Shown in pieces: positions 6,023 to 14,116 of a stretch of 21,189 nucleotides of DNA. How positions within the stretch are numbered: the first letter of the stretch is position 1; the number at the start of each line of letters is the position of its first letter. The stretch is from CAYYWW01 sp964475515 (GTDB taxonomy: Archaea > Aenigmatarchaeota > Aenigmatarchaeia > QMZP01). The position numbers and the translations under genes were made by a program. The notes beneath the pieces are model-generated. The model did not search any database and had not been told where the DNA came from. It saw only the letters and a list, made by a program, of their open reading frames with translations. The DNA lies in contig CAYYWW010000011.1 in the NCBI GenBank assembly GCA_964475515.1, forward strand, positions 1-21,189, read 5' to 3'.

Positions 6023-7069
6023 ATGAAAGGTTTTGTACACATAGTAGAAATTGTGATAATAACAATAGTAGTTTTCGTGCTGATATACCAAGCTACTTCA
6101 GTGCCTACTATAAGCAGAGATTGGGGAAAAACCAGTTTAGAGATACAAGTCAGAGATATTCTTTTGTCATTAAATAAAAAAGGTATTAACTGGTTGAACA
6201 AAAGCGAGGTTGAGGAAGAACTAGACGCCTTGTTACAAAACACAAGCATTCGATATGGATTAAAAATAGAGAATGCATTAAAGGAAAATATAAGTGTCGG
6301 TTGCTTTTGCAATGATACCGAATACTTTTATCTCAAAAGCGTGCTCTACCCTTTTATGTTAAATGGAGAATATGTTTCCTTCACTATATATAAACTTGAT
6401 ACACATAACCCTTCCTTTCCTATAACATTTGATGTTGTTTTCTTAGCGGACAATGCTAAAAATGTGAGTTACGATCAATTAAGAAGTTTTCTTTCGGAAG
6501 GAAAAGGAATCGTTGAAGTAGTTGACTTAACAGAGGGTGATATATCAGGAGACAGTGTTCAAGAGAATATATTTGGATTAAAATGGAACAGTGCTTTAAC
6601 ACCGAACTCAAATAATATAACCTTTTCAATAGATAGTGAAAGTGAATTTTATAACATATACAAATATTTCTACAACATACCTAACTTAACGGGATGGATT
6701 CCACCCGAGAACCATACATTGAAAAATTTTTTAGATCCAAACGAGAAAGTGGATGCGAAGAATGGGAACAATATAGTATTGAAGCAAAAAGCAACAAATG
6801 TACCTGCAGCTATAGTTAATAACAAAATATTTGAAGGCAAAGGAAGAGCTGTTTGGTTGTCCGCTGGAAATGATGAATCGGTAGAGAAAAAAATGATGTT
6901 GAGATCATTGATATTGTGGGCGTCCGGTGAGACGTACGAGGTAGTGGAAAATAAAATTCCAAATCCTGCCTCTTTTTCTATATTCAAACTAATAAAAAAA
7001 GGTGAATATAACCCTGGGATGGATCAAATAATAAAAGTAACCTTGAGTTTAGGGCACGTTTTTGATTGA
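6023..7069 (+). CDS. Membrane-anchored protein with pilin-like N-terminus, unknown function
   Basis: 348 residues. The N-terminus MKGFVHIVE followed by about 18 hydrophobic residues resembles a type IV pilin/archaellin-like leader: Lys-Gly as possible prepilin-peptidase site and a Glu six residues later. With such a short leader it may equally be an uncleaved signal anchor. The remainder is extracytoplasmic, with several Asn-x-Ser/Thr sites. The middle (about 138-190, FDVVFLADNAKNVSY...GKGIVEVVDL) and the end (GRAVWLSAGND...LRSLILWASG) look like the alternating beta-alpha elements of a class I glutamine amidotransferase-like/ThuA-type fold, but no catalytic Cys-His pair is identifiable. It is transcribed divergently from the GbsR-type regulator; a TATA-like box near 5988-5998 gives a leader of a few nt. 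Confidence 0.6.
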   Translation: MKGFVHIVEIVIITIVVFVLIYQATSVPTISRDWGKTSLEIQVRDILLSLNKKGINWLNKSEVEEELDALLQNTSIRYGLKIENALKENISVGCFCNDTEYFYLKSVLYPFMLNGEYVSFTIYKLDTHNPSFPITFDVVFLADNAKNVSYDQLRSFLSEGKGIVEVVDLTEGDISGDSVQENIFGLKWNSALTPNSNNITFSIDSESEFYNIYKYFYNIPNLTGWIPPENHTLKNFLDPNEKVDAKNGNNIVLKQKATNVPAAIVNNKIFEGKGRAVWLSAGNDESVEKKMMLRSLILWASGETYEVVENKIPNPASFSIFKLIKKGEYNPGMDQIIKVTLSLGHVFD

Positions 7070-7071
7070 TT

Positions 7072-7079
7072 TTTATATA
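7072..7079 (+). promoter_or_regulatory. TATA box of the aIF1A gene
   Basis: The sequence tttatata begins 2 nt after the stop codon of the pilin-like gene. Transcription about 26 nt downstream would start near 7101, leaving a leader of about 5 nt before ATG 7106; no Shine-Dalgarno sequence is present. Confidence 0.55.
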
Positions 7080-7105
7080 TACCTTTATTCAATATTTAGT
7101 TATAT

Positions 7106-7393
7106 ATGAAAAACAACAACGAAACAGTTATAAGAGTCAGAACCCCAAAAAATAACGAAGTTCTTGGCGAAATAAGTGAAATTTTAGGTGCAAGTAGGTT
7201 TAGGGTTGGTTGCACCGATGGTAATGAACGTATATGCAGAATACCGGGTAAATTCAGAAAAAGAATTAATTTGAGAGTAGGCGACATAGTTCTTGTAAAA
7301 CCATGGGAAATAGAATCTAACGAAAAAGGAGACATAATTTGGATATATACTAAAACTCAGGCAATGTGGTTAAAAAGAAAGGGCTTTATTTAA
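7106..7393 (+). CDS. eif1A: Translation initiation factor aIF1A
   Basis: 95 residues, the usual length of archaeal IF1A. After a short polar N-terminus the OB fold is plain: EVLGEISEILGASRFRV, CTDGNERICRIPGKFRKRINL, VGDIVLVKPWEI and DIIWIYTKTQAMWLKRKGF are all family signatures. aIF1A binds the A site of the small ribosomal subunit and helps recruit initiator tRNA and scan or place the mRNA. The acidic C-terminal tail of eukaryotic eIF1A is absent, as expected in archaea. It has its own TATA box directly after the upstream stop codon and converges on the large surface-protein gene with a 22-nt gap containing a T-rich run. Confidence 0.96.
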   Translation: MKNNNETVIRVRTPKNNEVLGEISEILGASRFRVGCTDGNERICRIPGKFRKRINLRVGDIVLVKPWEIESNEKGDIIWIYTKTQAMWLKRKGFI

Positions 7394-7405
7394 AAAAAGT
7401 TGAAA

Positions 7406-7421
7406 ATTTTTCTTTTTATTT
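7406..7421 (+). terminator. T-rich run, candidate terminator of the aIF1A gene
   Basis: Just after the aIF1A stop codon the plus strand carries attttTctttttattt, two T tracts of four or more. Archaeal termination commonly relies on such U-rich runs without a hairpin. It reaches into the last codons of the convergent surface-protein gene. Confidence 0.4.
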
Positions 7422-9560
7422 AATCAACGTAACAAATCTCACTATTAGTATTATTATAATTATTATTGTGAGAATTCCTACTATTATCAGTTTTGTGTTT
7501 TCATCTATGGCTACAGCTTCCCCTGTAACTTCTCTACCGGTTTTGTTTACAGAAGCGTTAAGCACGACTTCTTTACCAGGTTTTATTACAACTGTTTTGT
7601 TCTCTTCTTTTATCTCACCAGTTCCCGACACAACGACTATCGTGAAATCTGTTGATGATTCAACATAATCTGATTTAAGTTTTATCGTTGTTTTATATTC
7701 CCCGGGTTTTGTCCCGAAAATAGGTGATATGTATAGATAAACTTCACCTTCTTCTCCAGGATTCAATGTCACAGTGTCTGGTTGAAGAAATGCCCACACA
7801 GGACCTTCTACTGAGAACCTGTATGTATCAGTTTTTTCACCTGTGTTTTTTATTTTAACTGGAACTGCCTTAGACTTCAAAACTTCGACTTCTATTTTTC
7901 CACCCTCTGAAATTTCAGAGCCGTAGCATTCTTCTTTTGATTTTATTGTTATCGCTGATTTATCAGAGACACTAACATGGGTTGAAGATAATGATGCAGT
8001 TACCTCTATCGTTTCATTTGCATCGCAGGGAACCGCGAATTCGTGTGTAAATGTTTTGCTTTCACCAGCATCGAGTGTAAGTTGCTCACTCACACCATTA
8101 AAGCTTAATGTGTAATTATCCTTAAGTTTTCCCGTGTTCTTCACCTCGGTTGTGAAATTTATTTTTTCACATGGGCAAATTGTTACATTTTCTGGCTCGA
8201 GTTTCAATTCTGCTGAATAACAATTCTCTGAAATTATCTTAATCATTGCCTGGTCGGTTACCTCTTTATCTACGCTTGCTGTTATTGTTATAAATTTCTC
8301 ACCTGTAAATGATTTTGTATCAACATTTAACTTCACCATGCTTGTTTCTTTTGGATTCAGAATAATCTGATTTTTACTCAATGTTCCAAAATCGGTAACG
8401 AGGTTAATTTTACTTGACACTGTTCCTGTATTTTTAACCATTACATCGAATTCTGCGGAATCGCCGCTACATACAGTTTTCTCGGTTGTTGTGGCAACAA
8501 CAGCAACTCCGGTGCATTCATCAACATTTATAACACCCGTGACATTTTTTGTTGCAGTTATGTCATTTGAGGAACTAACTGTAATTATAAACGTTAGTTT
8601 ACCTTTCAGGTCTGGTTTCACTTTGAAAGGAATATCTTTTTTAGAGTTTTCGGCCACCCTTACCTCGTTTGCAATCTCTACCCAATCCGGTGCGAAAATT
8701 TTAAAAACGTCTTCTTTTCCATAGTTTTTTATAGTTAGATAGTAATCAGAAGACTCTCCAAGACAAGTTTCGGATTCTGTCGGTTCTAATGCAGCGTCGA
8801 ACCCATAACAATCTTTCACATTTATTTGGAATGTTTCTTCATCTTCGGCGTAAGAATCTCTTGATTTTACTGAAACTTTAAAGGTATGGATACCTTTCAT
8901 TCCTTCTGGTATGTTGACTGTTGCTTTTACTGTTGCAACATCATTATTGGCAATTGTTATTGTAGGTGTGTTGGTTACAAGCCAATCAACTTTCTGGTCA
9001 TTGTAGAAAAGGTTCACATCGAATGTTTCCGGGCTTTTCCCTCTGTTGTATATCTTTATATTATACTCTTCATATCCTTTCTCCTCTCTACAGATTTCTT
9101 TATAACTTTTTTCTACCTCTATGTCAACTTTGTGACACGTTAAAACTCTCACATTAAAACTTCTTTCTATCTCATCACCTGTCTGACCAGATTTTGCTTT
9201 AATTTTTATGGTGTAGACCCCTTCGTCAACATTCGGGACAGTTATCCAAAGCGGTTGAACCTGCAATGTTTCGCCGGGATTTACAAAGAAGTCTGGGTCT
9301 ACAAAACCGCTCCACCCTTCAGGCAGTTCGAGTGAAAGAGCGTACGTATCAGGGTAATCATAAAAATTTGTAATGAATATCGGTATATCGTTATAGTCCA
9401 ATGGTGGTGTGTCTTGCATTATTGTTGGACACGTAGATATTTCCTGAAACGTTTCAACCTGCATATCAAACGAAAGTGCATACACGGGTATGGAAAAAAC
9501 GCTAAGAAGGGCCAATGAAACAATTCCAATCAAAATATTTAATTTTTGTTTCATATTCAT
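7416..9560 (-). CDS. Large surface protein of Ig-like (NEW3/CARDB-type) repeats, C-terminally anchored
   Basis: 714 residues. A signal peptide (about 1-29, ending VYALS) leads to an extracellular chain of about six Ig-like beta domains and a C-terminal hydrophobic anchor (690-708) with a basic end. Domains repeat the phrases VKNTG, GESxxF and (L)NPGE typical of CARDB/NEW3-like modules. Four domain starts carry a Cys pair with exactly 14 residues between (C142/C157, C251/C266, C349/C364, C447/C462), and the last three units are spaced by 98 residues (cysteines at 251, 349, 447, 545). This predicts a rod-like envelope protein with disulfide-stapled domain junctions. A second ATG at 9554 is also usable; a TATA-like box (about 9577-9588) lies 23-29 nt upstream. 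Its neighbour at 9600-11276 has the same architecture. Confidence 0.75.
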   Translation of the reverse strand: MNMKQKLNILIGIVSLALLSVFSIPVYALSFDMQVETFQEISTCPTIMQDTPPLDYNDIPIFITNFYDYPDTYALSLELPEGWSGFVDPDFFVNPGETLQVQPLWITVPNVDEGVYTIKIKAKSGQTGDEIERSFNVRVLTCHKVDIEVEKSYKEICREEKGYEEYNIKIYNRGKSPETFDVNLFYNDQKVDWLVTNTPTITIANNDVATVKATVNIPEGMKGIHTFKVSVKSRDSYAEDEETFQINVKDCYGFDAALEPTESETCLGESSDYYLTIKNYGKEDVFKIFAPDWVEIANEVRVAENSKKDIPFKVKPDLKGKLTFIITVSSSNDITATKNVTGVINVDECTGVAVVATTTEKTVCSGDSAEFDVMVKNTGTVSSKINLVTDFGTLSKNQIILNPKETSMVKLNVDTKSFTGEKFITITASVDKEVTDQAMIKIISENCYSAELKLEPENVTICPCEKINFTTEVKNTGKLKDNYTLSFNGVSEQLTLDAGESKTFTHEFAVPCDANETIEVTASLSSTHVSVSDKSAITIKSKEECYGSEISEGGKIEVEVLKSKAVPVKIKNTGEKTDTYRFSVEGPVWAFLQPDTVTLNPGEEGEVYLYISPIFGTKPGEYKTTIKLKSDYVESSTDFTIVVVSGTGEIKEENKTVVIKPGKEVVLNASVNKTGREVTGEAVAIDENTKLIIVGILTIIIIIILIVRFVTLIK

Positions 9561-9599
9561 TAGTTGGGAGTAAATTTTTTATATTTATCGTTTCATTTT

Positions 9600-11276
9600 T
9601 TATTCAATAGTTTCATATTTAAGGTTATAGATACCTATTAACACCACAAAAGCGAGCGCTGTCAATGTTATAGATAATAAAAACCAAAAACTTGTGAACA
9701 TTATTGAAATATTTGAATACACTTCACTCCAGAAATTACCCTTTTCTATCTCTCTGGGTGCTGCCACAAAAAATCTTATATCAGATTCAAATACTAAGTT
9801 CTCCTTTTCGGCTGTCACTTTAACATTAAACGTGTAGCTTCCGTAATCCCTTGGCGTTACGTAGATATACATGAAATCTTCATTTTCTATATATTTTTCA
9901 TTCATATAGCTGACCCAATCATAAGGCAAGCCGGTCACATTGACAATGAATTTTTGTGGTGTTTTTGTTTCAATGTCAAGGACGATAACTTTACTGCCCT
10001 GAAGACTTATATCGAGATTTGTTGGGAAAATATCTACTTTTGTGGTTTTTTCTTCCTCGTCCGGAGGTTTTTGAGGTTTTTGAATTTCCTTTCCGGGACC
10101 GGTCTGTTTTGAAAATACAGTTATATATGTTGCTTTTGCATCTGACCTGCCACATTTACTCGTTGCTATTACAGTCAATCGATGCCTTCCTTCTGTCGTT
10201 TTGTATTTAAACACTTTCTCTAATGTTTCACCAGATGCCACAGATTTTGCGTAGAAACCCTTCTTTACACCATCAACAAAAAGCTCTATTTCTATTATCT
10301 CTCTTTTACCACCCGTATTCTCAACAACTACTGTTACCATACCTTCTTGCTCAACGAAGAATTTATCCGTGTAATCAAAATCTTTGATTGTAACAGCGCA
10401 CGGCGGGTTACATTTTTTATTTGAACATCCGAACTCACAATATTCCCAATCATGCCACGTTTTCGTACAGTCTTCGTTTTTATACAGCCTTTGTAACCAA
10501 TTTCCATTGCATCTATAAACGTCTAAATATTCTGAAGAACATGTGATTCCACATGAAGGGCAGCCATCAACACAGCAAGAGTCGTAATCAAAACAATCAC
10601 AATCATAACAATCTTCACAGCAATAACCTACATATTTCCAGTTGATCCACTCTGTTTCGCAGTCCCATCTTACATATTTTCTTTGTATCCAACCATCTAC
10701 GTATCTACATTCATTTAAATACCCTTCCTCACATTCACAATCTTCGATGCAAGTGTATGCTGTTTCACCACAATTACATACACCATCGCCACATGTAGAA
10801 CAGTAGTTGCAATAGTTTAAACCATCGCTTGTCTCAGAGACCCAATTACCATTTTGACATATTAAATATCTTCTCTCGTCATAGTCGCACCTTCCCTGTC
10901 CCTCTACTCCGTACGGGTTTATGCAGCTGTAAGGTTGTGAAACCAAATGTATTAAGTAGTCTTCATCACTGCCACAATCTGCAATAACTTTGAAAACAAC
11001 ATAGTATTCACCTTCACCAAAATTATAATTCAGGGTAAGTGTTTTTACTTCTTGAGGACCTATTGTAGTATTAGAGCTTGAAACAATAGTTCCATCCACA
11101 AAAAGTTTGTAATAAATTGTTTCATTCACATCGAGATTGTTTCTCACATTTGCTCTCGCAATGTTACCTTGTACGGTGAGGCCATAAACATCTATGCACT
11201 CTGATGCGTTTGCCACACCGATGAAGGATAAAACAATCACGAATGCAGACACGAAACTCAATATATTTTGTTTCAT
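9600..11276 (-). CDS. Cys-rich surface protein with CGDG modules and CARDB-like domain, C-terminally anchored
   Basis: 558 residues from ATG 11276. The frame extends upstream to 11318, but 11276 starts a clean signal peptide (MKQNILSF...VANASEC) and lies 26 nt from the TATA box, which would otherwise be inside the gene. The N-terminal Ig-like domain is followed by a very Cys-rich region (most of about 32 cysteines), including CGDGVCNCGETAYTCIEDC, a module often seen in archaeal and bacterial surface proteins, and two related segments of the type GNWLQRLYKNEDC...W.DWEYC. A CARDB-like domain, a proline-rich linker, another beta domain and a final membrane segment (about 20 residues before IYNLKYETIE) complete it. 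It should be an exposed, disulfide-rich envelope protein. It lies 39 nt upstream of the 714-residue surface protein gene. Confidence 0.75.
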   Translation of the reverse strand: MKQNILSFVSAFVIVLSFIGVANASECIDVYGLTVQGNIARANVRNNLDVNETIYYKLFVDGTIVSSSNTTIGPQEVKTLTLNYNFGEGEYYVVFKVIADCGSDEDYLIHLVSQPYSCINPYGVEGQGRCDYDERRYLICQNGNWVSETSDGLNYCNYCSTCGDGVCNCGETAYTCIEDCECEEGYLNECRYVDGWIQRKYVRWDCETEWINWKYVGYCCEDCYDCDCFDYDSCCVDGCPSCGITCSSEYLDVYRCNGNWLQRLYKNEDCTKTWHDWEYCEFGCSNKKCNPPCAVTIKDFDYTDKFFVEQEGMVTVVVENTGGKREIIEIELFVDGVKKGFYAKSVASGETLEKVFKYKTTEGRHRLTVIATSKCGRSDAKATYITVFSKQTGPGKEIQKPQKPPDEEEKTTKVDIFPTNLDISLQGSKVIVLDIETKTPQKFIVNVTGLPYDWVSYMNEKYIENEDFMYIYVTPRDYGSYTFNVKVTAEKENLVFESDIRFFVAAPREIEKGNFWSEVYSNISIMFTSFWFLLSITLTALAFVVLIGIYNLKYETIE

Positions 11277-11292
11277 AACTACTATAGAGTAA

Positions 11293-11310
11293 TAAGTATT
11301 TAAATACTTA
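11293..11310 (-). promoter_or_regulatory. Palindromic TATA region of the Cys-rich surface-protein gene
   Basis: A perfect 18-bp palindrome (taagtatttaaatactta) is centred 26 nt before ATG 11276. It contains the TATA-like tatttaaata and fixes the start codon at 11276 with a leaderless mRNA. The symmetry could also serve a dimeric regulator. Confidence 0.5.
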
Positions 11311-11382
11311 ACGGTCAAAAACCAAATCGGTGCTCTGCCTGCTAATTAATTTATAAAAAATTCAATAGAAGCAAATTACAGA

Positions 11383-13764
11383 TTAAATATTAAAAGATTT
11401 TGATTTCAGTTCGTCCAAAAACATATCAGCTTCTGTTTTTGCAACAATTTTTCTGATAGTATCAATAGCATCCATTTCGACAGAGAGAGAGTCTATGCCC
11501 AACTCTACAAGTAATTTTGCCATTTCAGGTTTGCTTGCGGCTTCCCCACAAATTGAAGATTCAACACTGTATTTTCTGCACCCATCTATTACAATTTTTA
11601 TCATTTTCAAAACACCAGGATTCATTTCCGAGTAAAGTTTTGCTATGCGTGTATTGCCCCTATCAACTCCAAGCGCTAATTGTGTAAGATCATTAGTCCC
11701 TATCGATGCGAAAGCTACACCCTCTTTGCAAAATTCTTCTATCTGCATCACTGCTGCCGGCGTTTCAATCATAACGCCAAGTTTGACGTTAAAATCTATG
11801 AATTGTTTCGCTTTTCTGAATTCTTCAATACTGCAGACAAAAGGCAGCATTATACAAACATTTTTGAGTCCCTTTGCATGTAATCTCTTGATAGCTTCTA
11901 TTTCACATTTGAATACATCTGGTTCTTCAAGACTCCTTCTTATCCCATGCCACCCCAGCATTGGGTTATTTTCTTGTGGCTCATTTTCTCCACCTTCGAG
12001 GTTCCTGAATTCATCTGTTCTAACATCAAGTGTTCTGTACCATACAGGTCTAGGATAAAAAGCTTCTGCTATTCTACCAACCTTGTTAACTATTATCTCT
12101 ATTAATTGCTCTGGGTTGTTCTTTGCGAGAAACACAGGGTGTTTACCAGATTCTGTAAGCATATGTTCAGCTCGTAACAAACCAACACCATCAGCCTTAT
12201 CTTTTACTTTATCCACAGTTTCTGGAAATGCTATGTTAGCTTTGATTTTTACTCTAGTAGAACCTACACCATATTCACGAACTGATGCTCTTGGCTCAGG
12301 TGAAACTATTGAAGTAGTTGCGGGCTCAGCTGACTGGATTAGGGTTTCTTGAGATGGTTGTTGTTGCAATTCTTCTATGTCCGGTAAATGTGTCTCTTCT
12401 TTTATTTCAACATCTTCTGGATACACTTTACCATGCACAGCATCAACTGTCACAATTTGGCCGTCATGAAGAACAGACGTCGCGTTGCCTGTTCCAACTA
12501 TGCATGGTATCCCTAACTCTCTACTGACAATTGCAGCATGGCTTGTTATTCCACCCTCATCTGTTACTATTGCACTTGCTTTTTTCATATACGGAACCAT
12601 GTCAGGATTTGTCATTTTTGTTACAAGCACATCTCCTTTTTCGAGATCATCTAAATGATCCAAGCTAAGTATTATTTTAACTTTTCCCTTGGCTACGCCC
12701 GGTGATGCTGGAAGTCCTGAAACAATACAGGCCCTGCTTGTGTCCTCTTCTCTCTTCTCAAACACCTTTCCAAGCGTTGTTATAGCCCTCGTCTGTACAA
12801 TATATATTCTTCCACGTTCTTCACACCATTCAATATCCTGCGGTTTGTTATAATGTCTCTCAATTTTCAGTGCATAATCACAAAGTTTTTTTATTTCCGA
12901 ATCATCAAGAACGCGTTTTTCTATTTTATCGGATGGCATTTTTGTTTTAACCGTTTCTCCTGTTGATTTGTCCATCTTTTTCATCCACATTTTTTTACTG
13001 ATTTTCACCTCGAGAATTTGTCCGCTCTCTTTATCTACTACGTAATGATCTGGAACGACAAGACCACTTACAACAGCTTCACCAAGACCAAAACTTGCCT
13101 CTATAAATATTTTGGTCTTGTCATTAGTTGTAGGGTCTGCAGTAAACATAACCCCGCTTTTATCTGCATCTATCATTTTCTGTACGATGACGCCCATTGA
13201 TGTTTTTTGTATCCTATGGTGTTTTCTATAAAATATTGCTCTCGGAGTGTAAAGAGATGCCCAGCATTTCTTTATACTCATTATAAGTTGTTTCTTTCCT
13301 TTAACATTTAGTAAGGTTCTCATCTGTCCAGCAAAACTTGCTGTTTCTAGATCCTCAGCTGTTGCAGATGACCTCACTGCGACTAAAACTTCTCTCCCTG
13401 CTTTAACAAGCTCCAATGGAAGACCTCCAAGCTTTTTAATTTCCTTCCCAACAGAGAGCTCCTCGTACTCATCTATTATAGCACTTTCTATTTTTTCGGG
13501 AATTTCAGCGTTTAGGATAAAATTCTGTATTTGGCTTGAAACATTTTTCAATTCTCTCTGATCACCTACGTTTAAATCGCTTAAGAGAGAATCAATTTTC
13601 TCTTGAAGTTTATTCACTTTAATAAACTCCTCAAAAGCGTCTGTAGTGACAACAAACCCTGGTGGAACAGGAACACCTATTTTTACCATTTCGCCGAGGT
13701 TTGCAGCTTTTCCACCAACATTTTTACTGTTTTTATCAACTTCTTCTAACTTTACCGTATACAT
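11383..13764 (-). CDS. ppsA: Phosphoenolpyruvate synthase (pyruvate, water dikinase)
   Basis: 793 residues, normal for the family. PEP synthase converts pyruvate, ATP and water to PEP, AMP and phosphate, the entry to gluconeogenesis; in archaea it may also run glycolytically. The ATP-grasp domain (1-330) shows GGKAANLGEM, VAVRSSATAEDLETASFAGQ and QDIEWC. The swivelling phosphohistidine domain has GGITSHAAIVSRELGIPCIVGTG with catalytic H409. The C-terminal PEP-utilising barrel has GVGLLRAEHML, a PMLGWHGIRRSL block, GTNDLTQLALGVDR and the catalytic Cys in SICGEA (C739). Between the last two domains is a Gln/Pro/Ser-rich linker (about 452-495). A TATA-like box (13793-13803) lies upstream, in the promoter region shared with the divergent DUF357 gene. 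Confidence 0.96.
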   Translation of the reverse strand: MYTVKLEEVDKNSKNVGGKAANLGEMVKIGVPVPPGFVVTTDAFEEFIKVNKLQEKIDSLLSDLNVGDQRELKNVSSQIQNFILNAEIPEKIESAIIDEYEELSVGKEIKKLGGLPLELVKAGREVLVAVRSSATAEDLETASFAGQMRTLLNVKGKKQLIMSIKKCWASLYTPRAIFYRKHHRIQKTSMGVIVQKMIDADKSGVMFTADPTTNDKTKIFIEASFGLGEAVVSGLVVPDHYVVDKESGQILEVKISKKMWMKKMDKSTGETVKTKMPSDKIEKRVLDDSEIKKLCDYALKIERHYNKPQDIEWCEERGRIYIVQTRAITTLGKVFEKREEDTSRACIVSGLPASPGVAKGKVKIILSLDHLDDLEKGDVLVTKMTNPDMVPYMKKASAIVTDEGGITSHAAIVSRELGIPCIVGTGNATSVLHDGQIVTVDAVHGKVYPEDVEIKEETHLPDIEELQQQPSQETLIQSAEPATTSIVSPEPRASVREYGVGSTRVKIKANIAFPETVDKVKDKADGVGLLRAEHMLTESGKHPVFLAKNNPEQLIEIIVNKVGRIAEAFYPRPVWYRTLDVRTDEFRNLEGGENEPQENNPMLGWHGIRRSLEEPDVFKCEIEAIKRLHAKGLKNVCIMLPFVCSIEEFRKAKQFIDFNVKLGVMIETPAAVMQIEEFCKEGVAFASIGTNDLTQLALGVDRGNTRIAKLYSEMNPGVLKMIKIVIDGCRKYSVESSICGEAASKPEMAKLLVELGIDSLSVEMDAIDTIRKIVAKTEADMFLDELKSKSFNI

Positions 13765-13792
13765 AGATACCTATATTATTATTGTCTGCAAA

Positions 13793-13803
13793 TCTATATA
13801 TTT
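13793..13803 (-). promoter_or_regulatory. TATA box of the PEP synthase gene
   Basis: Minus-strand aaatatataga is centred about 34 nt before ATG 13764, giving a leader of about 8 nt. The divergent DUF357 gene has a separate TATA-like sequence at about 13815-13826 on the plus strand. Confidence 0.45.
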
Positions 13804-13858
13804 CACAGCCGGTATAATAATATTAGCTTTAACCATTTAAGTCATTGAAGAGATAATT

Positions 13859-14116
13859 GTGGACGGAACAAAAAATAAGCTTTTAGAGGAAACGAAAAAA
13901 TGGCTTTCCAGGATCGAAACTGAAAAATATATAGTCAATAATGAATCTGAAGAAGTTAAAAATGTTTTGAAAAACTTAAAGGCGTACATAGATGACTGCA
14001 AGTATTTTTTAGAACAAGGTGACATGATAAGAGCATTTGAAGCAATCGTTTATGCGTGGGGAATTTATGAAACACTTTTACATTTGAAGATAATATCACG
14101 CAAAAACAAAATTTAG
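13859..14116 (+). CDS. DUF357-family small helical protein
   Basis: 85 residues, starting with GTG; an in-frame TAA at 13838-13840 and no ATG between leave GTG 13859 as the only good start. The sequence is all-helical, with the C-terminal pattern YIDDCKYFLEQGDMIRAFEAIVYAWGIYETLLHL characteristic of DUF357, a small archaeal family of two- or three-helix proteins of unknown role. It is divergent from PEP synthase. Its last codons overlap the end of the convergent CCA-adding enzyme gene by 4 nt (14113-14116), so both messages overlap at their 3' ends. No active-site residues are evident; a protein- or RNA-binding helper is possible but unproven. Confidence 0.7.
   Translation: MDGTKNKLLEETKKWLSRIETEKYIVNNESEEVKNVLKNLKAYIDDCKYFLEQGDMIRAFEAIVYAWGIYETLLHLKIISRKNKI

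Noticed and set aside
11277..11318. Upstream extension of the Cys-rich surface protein to 11318
   Set aside because: It would include the TATA palindrome in the coding region and put 14 residues before a complete signal peptide.
11645..12527. Several plus-strand open frames inside the PEP synthase gene
   Set aside because: Antisense shadows of a well-conserved enzyme; composition (Ser, Cys, Leu rich, no domains) is not protein-like.
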